Below, piece by piece: positions 47,236 to 59,190 of a stretch of DNA of 64,000 nucleotides. Below the pieces are notes generated by a model that made no database searches, had not been told where the DNA came from, and saw only the letters and a list, made by a program, of their open reading frames with translations. The position numbers were made by a program, and so were the translations under genes. Location: assembly GCA_963921825.1 (NCBI GenBank), contig OY997589.1, positions 22,217,482-22,281,481 of the forward strand, given 5' to 3'. The stretch is from Erodium maritimum (taxonomy: Eukaryota; Streptophyta; Magnoliopsida; Geraniales; Geraniaceae). Numbering within the stretch: the stretch's first letter is position 1; every line of letters starts with the position of its first letter.

Positions 47236-48258
47236 TTCCGTCTCATATGTAATAACGTCTTTAATTCCCCACCAGCTTGCCATTACATTCCCTACCAAAC
47301 TCTTTCTTCTCTCTCAAAACATTCCTTCCTCTTTAAAATCTACATAATTTTCTTCCTTCTCAAAAAACCTCCCCACATATCTTCTTCTCCCTAGTTTCCT
47401 TTATCAATCTACTTCCAAACAAAACATTACGTCAAGAAACTCGTTAATGGTATGTTATATACTTAATTATATTTTATGGATTTATTTTAGTTTATAGAAT
47501 AAATTATATTTTTATTTATGTATAACACTATATTTGATTTATATGCATGTATACATAGTATTTAACTTAATTAATTAGTATATATACTCATTTTGAAGAA
47601 TATAAGTTTTTGGAAAAAAAAAATATTTTAGCATATATAGGTTTGTTAATATTAATCTAAAATATTTCACTTAATTTTCATTAATGTTTGTAATTATTAT
47701 TTATATGCAATTAATTAATTATTATACGTTTTATAATATACTCATTTTGATAAATATATTTTAGTTTTGTGTGGAAGAATTTATTTTTGATTTATATATA
47801 TATATATATATAGGATAACAATCAGGTGCAAACCCACCAAAATGGTCAGAACATAGAACTAATCCAATCCATCGAAATCGTGTATTGGATGGTTGAGATT
47901 AGATTTATAATTATACTGAATTATAACTACACGCGTAGAAAATAGGTCTGTTTTGCGTTTCTGCGTTTGATTTTAAGGGTATTTGCGACTTTGCATGTTA
48001 TTTTAGAATCGTATGGAGTTTAATATTAGGGAATTAAAATCTGAACATATCCTAGTTGTATTGTAATTTCGATACTGAACAATATCTTTTAATTTAGGAA
48101 ACGTTGAGTTTAAGTAAGAATCGAATTATACAATCCTAGCTAAGAATCGCTTCCTGTAATCACTTGTTTATATATAATACGTTCAGAACAATTTGCTTAT
48201 ACGAACATTCAAACGCATCTGGCTTTCTGCGAGCACAGTTCGAAGGTTTGGAAAGAAG

Positions 48259-51200
48259 ATGCAGAGTTCCAAAAATTCAAAGATGGACAGTTCGAAGAAA
48301 ACTGGAAAGAAGATGCAGAGTTCGAAGAAAAGTGGGAAAAAGCCAAATCGTCCATACTTATTGTTTGGTGGTAAGTACCATATGCAATTCGATAATGGGG
48401 TATGAATTTGTAATGTTGTTATGATGTATGTTTAGGTCTACCATTATGTATGATTCAGTGTAATACGTTTCATTAGGGTATGAATTTGTAATGTTGTTAT
48501 GATGTATGTTTAGGTCTACCAATATGTATGATTCAGTGTAATACGTTTCATTAGGGTATGAATTTGTAATTGTTTTATGATGTATGTTTAGGTCTAATAG
48601 TCTGTATGATGTAGATTACTACATTGATTAGGGTATGGTTTTGTAATTGTATTATGACTAAATGTTTATTCGGATTTTGTATTGCTTTTAAAACGTGTGA
48701 ATATGCTATATATTATGTAGGTTTTGTTATTTTTGATTTAAAAGGGTCGTAGAATGCAATTGTTGAAATATTCATTAATGTGAACAAAGAAGAATGTATA
48801 AAATTGCATCGATTAATCGGGTATTTAGTTGTAATGGTAGTATGATGTATGTTTAGGTCTAGTACTATGTAGGAGTCAGTGTAATTCGTTTGTTTAGGGT
48901 ATGAATTTGTACTTATTTTATAATGTATGTGTACGTATAATACTATGTATGATGTAGTTTAATACGCTGATTGGGTATGAAATTGTAGCTATAGTATGAT
49001 GCATGTTTAGGTCTAATAATATGTATGATTTAATTTAATACATTTATTAGGGTATGAATTTGTGACGAGACTACCCGTTTCACTTCAGACTCTTTTTATT
49101 GTTTTTAAAATATGTGACAATGCTAAATATTATGTCGGTAGATTTATTTTTGATTTAAAAGGGTCATAAAATGCAATTGTTGAAATATGCATTAAAGTGG
49201 ACAAAGAAGAAGGTATTATTTGTCCAATGTGTGAATAGTTTAAATGTGAAGTATGTCTTTGTATATTTTATGTATTAGGATTGTTTTTCAATATGTTACA
49301 TTCATTACTGTGTAACGTTAGCTGTAGATGATCCTGACTTTCAGTCCACACCCGTTGTTCCGGAATCGAGTGACGATCACCTGCCGATTGCCCAAGTAAT
49401 GAATAAGAAGAAGGTACAAGTTTCGAAGCAAGTTGGTCGAAGTGGTCCGAAAAGAAAGAGGAATGCCAATCCCGTATTATCCGGAGATGATTCTGATGTA
49501 GTTGCACGTAAGAGAGGCGTTGGGAAGAAGCCCAAGCGTCCAAACTTTACAAAGAAGGACATGCAGGAGCTTATAAGGGCTAGACGGTCAAACCTGCCGG
49601 TGTTGAATACTAGGTCATCTCCTAACAAGCTGGTGCAGGTTATTTCTACCTTTAACGATGTGCAGAGACAAGCGGTGCATGATATAGGTTTTGGGTCCAT
49701 ACTCCAATTTGCTGTCAAGAACATTCCACTGGCCTTGATGTATTATCTTGTTGAAAACTTTGATGTCTCTACCATGTCACTGGTTTTGAACAATGGTAGA
49801 AATTTACTGCGTATCACGGACAGTGAAGTGAACCAGACGCTCGGCATACCAATGGGTGGGTTACCTGTTCAGTCTAACGTCTATGCAGTCAAGGAAATCC
49901 CAGAACTCGAGGTGTGGCGCAGTCAATTTAATACAACTGCTATCCGAACCAAAAACTTGACCAGTGTGATGATGACACAAGCAACAGGTTGCGATGACTT
50001 CAAACGCAACTTTATGATGTTATTTGTCACCACCATGGTAGAGTATGGGTCCGACAATTTGGTCAATCAGTCTTGTTTTCAAGCGATCGTTGATGTCGAT
50101 CGTATAACATCCTTTAATTGGTGCCAATTAGTCGTTGAGAAGCTTGCAATGTTAAGGAGAGACTGGGATTACCACACAAAGGAGTCTCGATATTTCAACG
50201 GCCCCATCACATTTTTGCTGGTAAGTTCACATTTTTTTTCGAACATTCATTGAATTATATATCTGCATACCATAAAATGTACTCATACATTTATTTTATG
50301 TTCTACATACATCTACTACGACCATTTAACTATATTTCTACATACCATAACTTGTATTCATACATTTATTCTGTGTTTTACATACATCTGGCAACACAGT
50401 TGTTTTATTTGGATCGTGTGCAAGTTGGCATACCCACTGTTCCGAGGGGATTCCCAGCTTTAACAGGGTGGACTACTGAATTGGTCAACAACAGAGAAAA
50501 GTTGGAGATTGAGCTTGGGGCATTCGGCAGGGGACATATACTCGATGAGCCGCCTGTTCCCGGTGTTCATGTTGATCCAAAGCATGCAGTCGGTGTTGAC
50601 GAACAACCCGGTATACGAGAAGAACCTTGTAATGGCCAGAAACCGGAGGTAAATACGAATTTTATTCATTTTTTCAAGCAATATGATTAATGCAGAACAT
50701 ACAACTAAATTGTAATGCACTCACATTATTTGCGCAGGGGTTCGTTGAAAGGTGTTGTGCAGCTGTGAAGAAGTACGCGGAGGTTATAACAGAGTTCTCG
50801 GATATAATCTGTGACGGACAAGAAACAGACCGTGATTCTGAACTATTCAAGCGTATCAGTGAGTTGGTTGACCGTGTCTCCAATAGAAAAATTGTTGACG
50901 TTCGTGCCACACAAACAGAAACTGTTTGTCCCACACAAGACCCATGGTTCGACCTCCCTGGTGTGTGGGATACAATTATACGTCTGGAGCAGGCTGAACA
51001 ACATGCATTGGCTGGTTTTCCACCGAGTTTCGACTTATTATCGCCGAGCCAGAAAACACCTACAGTGCCTGACGTTAGTGTTGAACAAAATGTGATTGGA
51101 ACGAACGTGGATCGTGTGCAGATTGCTCGTACATTGTCATTTGAAGGAAGTGATGAGCTGTTTTCTTTTGTGTCAGACATTGGTAAGGAATCAATCATAG

Positions 51201-52700
51201 AGAAAACTGATCCACAACCACAAGTTGGAGTACCGGAGGTCATTCCAGATCGTGTTGTGGAGCCCACTATTAATGGTCTTAATGTGTTACCTGCAACTCA
51301 TGCACCATTGTCTGCCATTCAAAACGTTACTCCTCCTGCTCCACAACAAATCGGTCGAGTCCATGTGTCGTCGTACATATATAGGTCGCCATATGTTGAC
51401 AGACAAAAAAAGTTCACTGATGCTCTTCAGAATGATGAGAAGCAGATCGACGAGTGGGTATGCACAAGTGAGGGCGGTGACTTGTAAGTGCATGTACTAT
51501 TATTCGGTTTAAAATGTAATGTTTGTTCTACCATTCTAATTTCGTTTGTTTTACCTCAGAGATTTGTTGTACGAATGTCCACCGTTTTCCATTACTAGGG
51601 AAGGCATGCGGACACTCATGTCGTTTGAAGAATTGGATGCGCAGGTAGTCGACTCTTGGTGTAACTACTTGAACAATCTCGAGGAACTCAGGAGCAGCAC
51701 ATCCCCAACTCGATTCTTTCTGTCATCACAAGCAAGCGTATGTGCATTTTATACGTGGTCTATATTTGTGGTCATGCTTTGTATTTTTTTCGTGCAGTAA
51801 CGTTTCACGCTTTTGATGTAGGTATGGTACGATCAATATGGGAACAACAATAATTATGAATCACAATTTCGATCTGAAATGGGACCCTTCAAGTTAGTCT
51901 GGAATGAGTTGGATCTAGTAAGTAAATTGTATATGCATGTTACGTCACACGTTTTTCATCACATCTCACACATGTTGTGGTTAATTATCTGTTATTTTGC
52001 AGGTTTTCATTGTCATACTCAAGAACAACCATTACACAGTGATGTGTATCGATATGAAAAGGCATGTTATCGAGGTTTTAGATAACTTTACATCCATGAC
52101 TGATGATGACCTAACGTCTCATACATTACATAGTGTTATGGTACGAATTTCACCTTACTATACGCGACCCACATCTTTATATTTTCCATGATGTTGTGTT
52201 TTTTTTTTCACACAGCGTGACAATATTGTCGCTACCATACGGAGGGGAGACAAAATACATGGTAATAAACTGGCCGATAGTATCGCAGCAGCCCCGATTA
52301 AGCGGACTCATGTCCCTTGGGAGTCATCCAAGAATTTTGTGGATTGTGGTGTGTTCGCCATGTGGCACATGGAGTCATACCTCGGTAATGGACGATGGAC
52401 AGGGAAGCTTCAGCGCGACAATATAAGTACATTCATTTAAACATTTATATATGCACAAAAGGTTTGCCTGAATGTTTATAAAGTTTAATACATTTGTCAT
52501 ATGTATGTATACTGCAGCCTGCTCAACTACTGTTTTTACGGAAGAGGTTCGAGTACAAGCTGCTAACGTTCGAAAGGAATGCGTTGTGGGAGGACAACAT
52601 CAAACTGGCTGTTATTAAGTTCTTTAAGAAGCATAAAAAGGCGTTCAAGTTCTCTCCAAAATTCAAGGCTTTACTACCGACTAAGGGTCGACTGGCTTGA
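48259..52700 (+). CDS. MULE-borne Ulp1-like (C48) cysteine protease, nine exons
   Basis: Predicted exons: 48259-48370, 49328-50220, 50400-50648, 50738-51483, 51560-51737, 51822-51917, 52003-52140, 52216-52426, 52518-52700. The first eight join in frame (about 874 residues), the last in frame only if one base is gained. The N-terminus is Lys/Ser-rich with a KRKR-type signal; next comes a region typical of plant transposon ULP proteins (LVENFDVSTMSLVL, LGIPMGG, LFYLDRVQVG), a long Ser/Pro-rich linker, then the protease domain: His in LKNNHYTVMCID, Asp in VIEVLDNF, Cys in NFVDCGVFAMWHME. The glutamine usually six residues before the cysteine is serine. Ulp proteases cleave SUMO or related modifiers in the nucleus; the role in transposition is unknown. 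The first exon could start further upstream. Confidence 0.8.
48401..49060. repeat. About 78-bp tandem array in intron 1 of the MULE protease gene
   Basis: Units start TATGAATTTGTAATGTTG and contain ATGATGTATGTTTAGGTCTA. Four begin at 48401, 48479, 48557 and 48634 and a second block of four more diverged units near 48820-49053. Inverse copies lie near the other end of the element (58553-59190). Confidence 0.85.
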
Positions 52701-53018
52701 TTCATCCCATTACTTTATCTTCGTTTTTGATACCCTTTGGATGCAGAATATTTTCGTTGCAATTTATTGCTTTTGACATACGTTGGTTAATTACATTTCA
52801 AATTTTCAATAATAATAAGTCTTTTGCATGTTGCAATTCAATACCCTATTCAATTCCCATTACATGAAACTTTACTTTACTCAGTCATTCATGTGATTAT
52901 AGTAGTTCATACATAATGTTTATGTTGTACACACACAGTCATGCACCTACTCGCAAGTTGCAATTTACAATACATACATTGAGTTTGACGTATACATACA
53001 TGTTGTTTTTCAACTTTT

Positions 53019-54076
53019 TACCCCTTTAGTTCTAAACTATGACACTTAGGTATTCATTATTTTGCGAATGAGAACCCATTTGATAAATTTTTAATTAATA
53101 CCTGATGCAGTGTATATCGAAGATGTTTTGGCGAATCGGCTAGAAAACCCGAAAATGCTGAAGTTTCCGAAATTGGCGAAACCTTAGCATTTTTCGGGTC
53201 GAAACGGGCCCCTGAGCAAAAGTCATCGCTTCACCATGAGCTAAGACGTTTTTCGGCCATCCGAGGTCGTTTAGAGGGGCGAAACTGACATTTTAGGGTC
53301 CGGTTCATTATTTCCTGTTTTTCATGTTTCCTTTATTTTCGAATTAGGGTTTGGGTCTTTGAGTACTAGTTTCTCAATTGTAATTCAGATTTTGATGAAA
53401 TAAACCAAAAACGAGTTCTTCCTTTCCGCTCCGCACTCTGCATCAATAACAAGCCCTTTTAGTTTTAAAACATGCCAACTTTAAAGTATTAAAGGTTGCA
53501 ATGTCAACCCTTTTAGTTTTAAAACATGAGAACCAGCTATTCATTATATTGCAAATGACAACCCAGTTGTTTGATTTAACCATTCTAGTCCTCTAAATAT
53601 CAGCAACTTGACATAAATGAAAATTACAAAAACATACATAGAGTTTGGCTTATACATACAAATGCAAATTAGAACCCATACTTTTATTCTGTTATTTAAA
53701 TTTTTACCCCTTTAGGTCTAACTATGACACTTAGTTATTCATTATTTTGCGAATGAGAACCCATTTGATAAATTTTCAGTTAATACCCCTTTAGTATTAA
53801 AACTTACAGTATAAGCCCTTTTAGTTTCAAAACATGCCAACTGCAAAGTATTAAAGATTGCAGTGTCAACCCTTTTAGTTTTAAAACATGAGAACCAGCT
53901 ATTCATTATATTGCAAATGACAACCCTTTTGTTTGATTTAACAATTGTAGTCATCTAAACATCAGCAACTCGACACAAATGAAAATTGTGTCGACACATA
54001 CATAGATTTTGGCTTATACATACAAATGCAAATTAGAACCCATACTTTATTTTGTTATTCAAATTCATACCCCTTT
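53019..54076. repeat. About 365-bp tandem duplication inside the MULE
   Basis: 53452-53712 and 53816-54076 match closely (for example AAAACATGAGAACCAGCTAT in both), and the block TTCATTATTTTGCGAATGAG at 53056 recurs near 53740. A partial third copy (53019-53102) is separated from the rest by the small LTR 53103-53445. No coding function is evident. Confidence 0.8.
53103..53445. mobile_element. Small solo LTR (TRIM-like) within the tandem repeat
   Basis: Starts TGATGCAG and ends CTGCATCA, the perfect inverted ends of a TG..CA LTR. The flanks ATACC and ATAAC differ at one base. The aligned position in the neighbouring repeat copy lacks the insert. 343 bp, GC-richer than its surroundings, no coding capacity. 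Confidence 0.6.
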
Positions 54077-54355
54077 AGTTTAAATTTAGATTTGCATGTA
54101 TCTCACGTTCTCCCACCAATATCTTGATATGAAATATGAAAATCTAGTAATCCATCATTACATGCATATAGATTGGACACCACTTATTTGTTTCCTTAAT
54201 CACATAAAATTGCCTTTAATCACAACTCTTCATATTCCTTATATTTCCTAATACTTTTTTTCCTAAATTATTTTGATCACTATATTAAAACAGAAAATAA
54301 AGCCCCATTGTCTTCTCCACGTTTCCTATTATTCCCAACGTTCTCTCTTCTTCTC

Positions 54356-54361
54356 TATAAA
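54356..54361 (+). promoter_or_regulatory. TATA box of the acidic-protein gene
   Basis: TATAAA lies 47 bases before the ATG at 54408 in a pyrimidine-rich context, giving a short leader of about 20 bases. Confidence 0.55.
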
Positions 54362-54407
54362 CTCTTCACCTTATTTCACCAAACCATCATCATCAAACCA
54401 CAACACC

Positions 54408-55007
54408 ATGCCTAAAAAATCAATCTACAGCGCCAAACCCTACTCCAACCTCAAGCCGGATCGGTGCATCATACCATGTGATGAAATCGAATCTGGCTCC
54501 TCCGACATCTACACGTCGGAGTCCGATTCGGGAAAAGCATCGCCACAGCCGGAGTCGTCCTTGCATGCAGCCCCAACCGACTTCCTCTATGTCTGTGACG
54601 ACGATCCCCACTTCCCGGAGGAGCTCCGTCGTGATCACAAGGACACGGCCAAGGGAAATGGAAAGGCTAAATTAAAAGCCGAACCATCTGTTGCAGAGGA
54701 AACGGAGACGGACGATACAGCGACGTCGAAGCTGAAGGAGCCAGAGAAGTCGCGTGCCGCAAAGAGGAAGAGAGACGATGAACTGTCATCGGTTGCAGAG
54801 GAAAAGGAGAATCTGAAGAGGCAGAAAATTATTTGGGCGTTGGAGGCCTTAGAGAAGGAGGAGGAGGAGGAAGCTGAGGACCACTCGTCCGAGGAGGAAG
54901 CTGAGGAGCAATCGTCGGAGGAAGAGCCATCGTCGGAGGAGGATCTAGACGACTACAGCGGTCATGATATCTGGTATGATGATGACTCGGATGAAGGCGA
55001 CAATTAG
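54408..55007 (+). CDS. Acidic, coiled-coil-like nuclear protein of unknown function, third MULE gene
   Basis: A single open frame of 199 residues with ATG in good context (ACACCATGCC) and a TATA box 47 bases upstream. The start at 54408 is preferred to in-frame alternatives upstream because of the promoter position. It begins MPKKSIYSAKPYSNLKPDRC, has a Ser/Asp/Glu-rich central part, a basic nuclear-signal-like AAKRKRDDE (about residue 133), a short helical stretch EKENLKRQKIIWALEALEKE (coiled-coil-like) and a strongly acidic C-terminal third with repeated SSEEEAEEQ-type units, ending in DDDSDEGDN. I recognise no family. The composition suggests a chaperone-, transcription- or chromatin-binding role, but that is speculation. 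It lies between the protease and transposase genes, within the MULE's terminal repeats. Confidence 0.65.
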   Translation: MPKKSIYSAKPYSNLKPDRCIIPCDEIESGSSDIYTSESDSGKASPQPESSLHAAPTDFLYVCDDDPHFPEELRRDHKDTAKGNGKAKLKAEPSVAEETETDDTATSKLKEPEKSRAAKRKRDDELSSVAEEKENLKRQKIIWALEALEKEEEEEAEDHSSEEEAEEQSSEEEPSSEEDLDDYSGHDIWYDDDSDEGDN

Positions 55008-56071
55008 GTAGTATATAAGTTGTCCTTTGTTTTTTTAATAGGTTGATGATGAACAAACAGTGTTAGTTTTTGTGGGTTTGTTAGTTTTTGTTAGTTTGTT
55101 CCGATATCTATCATCTGTATTTTTGTTTGGCACTCATCAGCCCTTAGTATTAATGAATGGAATCCGGAATTCTCTGTTTCAATGTTCATAGTCTTTAGTT
55201 TGAATGTTTGAACATGGTAATGTGCAAGTATGTGTTTAGTTTTTATTGTTCTGATGATGATGGAAATTAGTTTCAATGTTTCTAATCCTTAGCTTAATTG
55301 TTTGAACATGTATTTGTGAAAGTATGTGTTCTTGGTTTTGATTTTGATGACGATGGAACACGTTGTTAGTCTGTAGTTATAATTGTTGGCTTTTGTAATT
55401 TTTGGTTAGGTTTGATTCATAAAACAGAAGTTTGGTTAGGCCATTGCTACATAATTGATATGATCAAGACTTTGGGTGAATTTTGGGGTTTGCTTTGTAT
55501 TTTTTTGGGAAGTTGGCATGTACGTAACAGAGACCCCTGTTTTACGGTCTTGAGGTGCATTTTGGGGTTTGGTTTGTATTTTTTGGGAAGGTCATTACTT
55601 CCAGATGTATGTAATTGGTTTGAGGTTTGTCCTTGGATTTGGCTTTGTTTTGAATGCTAAGGTTTATAAATACAAGGATTCGCATATAAAAAAAAATTTA
55701 CAGTCTTAAGTTTAATGTTTGTATATATCAGTCCTGCATGTATTTTGTAGAAATATGTTTTGCTTGTATGTCCTGGATTAATCGTATTTCCGTTAAGGTT
55801 GTCAAATTTGAATGAGTAGGAGTATGTTAGTAGACGTGTGTCATTGTTCAATCAAACTAAAGGGTAGGCACTTGTCCATGTTATTTTATGATGTATGATT
55901 GTGGGTAATATGATGTATGCATTGGTGTACTAAGTTGACTAGGTACGAAATTTACTGAATGTACGTAAGGAGCAAGTCATTGTGAACATGAACATACATT
56001 TACATCAAACAAGTTATTCAGAATGAAATCAACTATTATTTATAAAAAAACACGACCTTGAACATGCAAGA
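55008..56071. other. Spacer between acidic-protein and transposase genes
   Basis: Contains a diverged direct repeat of roughly 90 bp (GTTTGAACATG(G/T) with AAGTATGTGTT at about 55200 and 55310) and short TTTGGGGTTTG(C/G)TTTGTATTTTTTGGG repeats near 55490 and 55565. It otherwise holds only the likely convergent 3' ends. Confidence 0.5.
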
Positions 56072-58511
56072 TTACATTTTATTCTTTTTCAGTGGACAGT
56101 TCCTGCTATCGTGATCCCTAACATACTGCTTGCACGTGTTGCACAATCTTGGAGCTGTACTTCCAGCTTCTATTGCCTTTTCCTTCTTTGACTTCAACCT
56201 ATTGCTTGTCGGCAACCGATTACCCTTAGTGTTTGTAATAGCCGGTGGTTTGACGGCCACCAAGTCCGGCAATGCGATACCAGTCACTGAAGCAATGTAA
56301 CTCGTCCTGCTCAGGCATTGCTCCTCTACTATATCATGTATTGTCTTAAGTTTAAAATTCCGGAGAGTATCCAACAAATCTCGCAGACTAGACTCAGCTA
56401 CATCTGGTGTTTTAAGCTTGTCGTCTAACTCTTTCTTCAAAGTAAGGAATAGGGCCTCAGTCGGTACAGTAGGGTTCTCTGGTGGTTCAGCAACAACGTC
56501 CACTATTGTAGATATTTTCGTTTCCCTACACCAACGCCTCTTCACTATGCTTTGCGGGATGGTCTTCAACGTTGTGTTTTGCAGAACACAAAAAATATGT
56601 GAACACAACAGACCATGCGTTAACACACGGTTGCAATTGCATTCGAGGTGGTCCGTGTCTAATGTTCGTATCACTATGAAATTCTTAGCAGGCTTGCATT
56701 TAGAATCAATTACCTTATACTCTCTGTAGTCCCCGCTGCCCCCCATACCGTCTACCTCGCATAGTTTTTGTGCATCCAAAAGGTCGTCTTGTATGTCATT
56801 GAACACTGGACGAGTGTAATGTCTCCAAGCGTCTCTTTCTATGTCCATATTTGTCACCAACTGTGGGAACGAAGTGTGGCTTTGCATCATTTGCCTGTAG
56901 TGCTCATGTCTTTGCTTGTCTATTACTCCGTCACACTGCCACATGAATTGTACTAGACTATAATACCGATTCGTGAATTGTGAGTATGCACTATTCATAG
57001 ATTCTGAACGGGATGATGTCCTCATAAATTGACCCATATCCAAATCCCTGAAATAAGCTGGTATCCATTTATGTCAGACCTCATATATGCTCTGCAGCCA
57101 TTTGTTTTCTTGCAGATCGTACTCAGCTATTATGTCATTCCACTGGTCTTCGAACTCATCCGGTTTGATGTCATCGTTGAAAACTATTTTGTATAAACTG
57201 TTGTAGAATGGCGTATCTTTCACCTTAGAGCCTGGAACCTGCATCAGTAATGCATGAATTTAGTCATACTATCTGTTCTCATTTATATGTACTGAGTAGA
57301 TGGAATGTATGCTAATTTTACGCCACATATAATTTCCTAGTTCACATACTACATAATCAAATCAACCTTACCTTGGTATCAACTTTGTCCATAATGTGCC
57401 ACATGCACAATTTATGCGTGGTATCCGGCATGGTTGCTGGAATTGCTTGTTTCATGGCCGGATCTTGATCGGTGACCAAATATTTGGGTGCCTTCATATC
57501 CATCGCCTTCAAAAAAGCATTGAACATCCATGTAAAAGAAGCGATGTCCTCATTTGTCACCAGCCCTAATCCGAATGTCACATTGTTCTTATAGTTGTCC
57601 ACCCCAGTGAAGGGACAAAAAGGCATCATATACCTGTTCCACATAATTAATATAAGAAAATGAATGGTATGAAATAACAAAAGATTAATAACATCTTACT
57701 TGTTTGTTTGGTACGTCGTATCAAAACTGACATAGTCCCTATAAAGATGGTAGTTCTTCACAGCAATGTCATCACACCAAAACAGATTCGTTAGCCTTCC
57801 TTCATCGTCGACCGAGTAATCGTATCTAAACCCGTTGTCCGACTCTTTCTTACTACGAAACTTGTCAAGAATCACTTGCACATCGCTGTTGCCTATATAT
57901 GCTTTCAAGTCCCGGTGGTAGTTCATGAAATCCAATTCACTTGCACCAACATTTTCTGCCCCTCCACAATGTTGACTCATTAGCCGATGAGCACCTGCTG
58001 GTCCTATACCAGCCTTGGCACAGTGATCAAGCCATCCAACGTGATTTTCTGTCACATGTCTTTTGCCCTTCAAAGTATGTTTCTGGCTCTTGAATACCAT
58101 TGGGTGGTTGTGCCCTGGTACGAACCTTTTCACCACGTACCCAACAGTTGTGGATACAAAATTCAAACTGATCATCGCTGCACAACCAGTTCGTGTGTTT
58201 AGACATTTTCTTGTTTTTTCTGTCCCCCCATCCATTGTATCAACTGTCTGTTGCTGATGTCCTTCCTTTGAACACGTTATGTATTTCAATTTCACGACAT
58301 TATCCCTATCCTTCTTTGTCGTTGTTAGCCTTGTGTCAAAGCCGGCAAGCATACCATATGTCCTGTAGAATAATATTCCATGGTCCAACGTTCTAAATAT
58401 TTGCCCTTGAAACGGTGTTCGTTCAGCTACACACGATGGTATGTAAGTTTTGGATCCCCTAGGTCCTACTATCACTGTATTATTTACTTCCTGCTCAATA
58501 TCAATATCCAT
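56072..58511 (-). pseudogene. MULE transposase (FAR1 DNA-binding, MULE and SWIM domains) with one premature stop
   Basis: Exons (minus): 58511-57700, 57633-57372, 57238-56072, in frame across GT..AG introns, about 746 residues. The FAR1-type DNA-binding region has GCAAMISLNF and FVPGHNHPMV (Cys/His ligands). The MULE catalytic core has YVSFDTTYQTNK with the first aspartate, YLVTDQDPAM with the second, and the KLCMWHI motif. The SWIM zinc finger is ECNCNRVLTHGLLCSHIFCV, and a CNTCKQYVRDHDSRNCP knuckle lies at the C-terminus. A TGA at 57076-57074, within SIYEV(stop)HKWIPAYFRD, stands where relatives have arginine. Everything else is open, so inactivation is recent or the stop is bypassed. The protein would cut and paste the element through its terminal repeats. 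Confidence 0.88.
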
Positions 58512-58552
58512 ATCTGCACCATATCACACACATAGTATTTACATTTTGCATA

Positions 58553-59190
58553 TTCGTACCCTAATCAAATGAGTACACCTATTCATACATCATATTACAC
58601 CTAATCATACATCACAAAATAACATCGACAATTACATACCCTAATAACTATAGTGAAACAAATCATGCATGGTTCTAGACCTAATCACACATTATAAAAC
58701 CATTTCACTTTCCCACCCTCCCAAATCAATGCCACATTACACACATAGTATTTACTCTACTCATACACTAATAATTAAATTCTGCATATTCGTAACCTAA
58801 TTAACATAGTACACCAATTCATACATCATACAACACATATTCATACATCTTAAAATCACATCGACAAGTACATACCCTACTCATTCTAGTCAACCAAATC
58901 ATGAATGGTTCTAGACCTAATCACAAATCATACATAAATTTCACTTTCACACCTTACCAAATGACGGCCACATTACATACATGGTATTTAATCTACTCAT
59001 ACACTAATAATTACATTTTGCATATTCGTACCCTAATCAAATGAGTACAACTATTCATACATCATATTACACCTAATCATACATCATACAATAACATCGA
59101 CAAGTACATGCCCTAATCATTTTAGTCAACCAAATCATGCATTATAATAGACCTATTTACACTAACTATACATACATTTCAACTTCTTAC
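58553..59190. repeat. Right-hand tandem array of the MULE, inverse of the left array
   Basis: Units such as ACCTAATCATACATCA and CATACCCTAATCA recur every 70-80 bases or so; their inverse (TGATGTATGATTAGGT) is the core of the left array at 48401-49060. The array sits directly upstream of the transposase ATG. Confidence 0.75.

Noticed and set aside
47796..47812. Exact target-site duplication of the large MULE
   Set aside because: Both flanks are alternating TA, so any length can be matched; not claimed.
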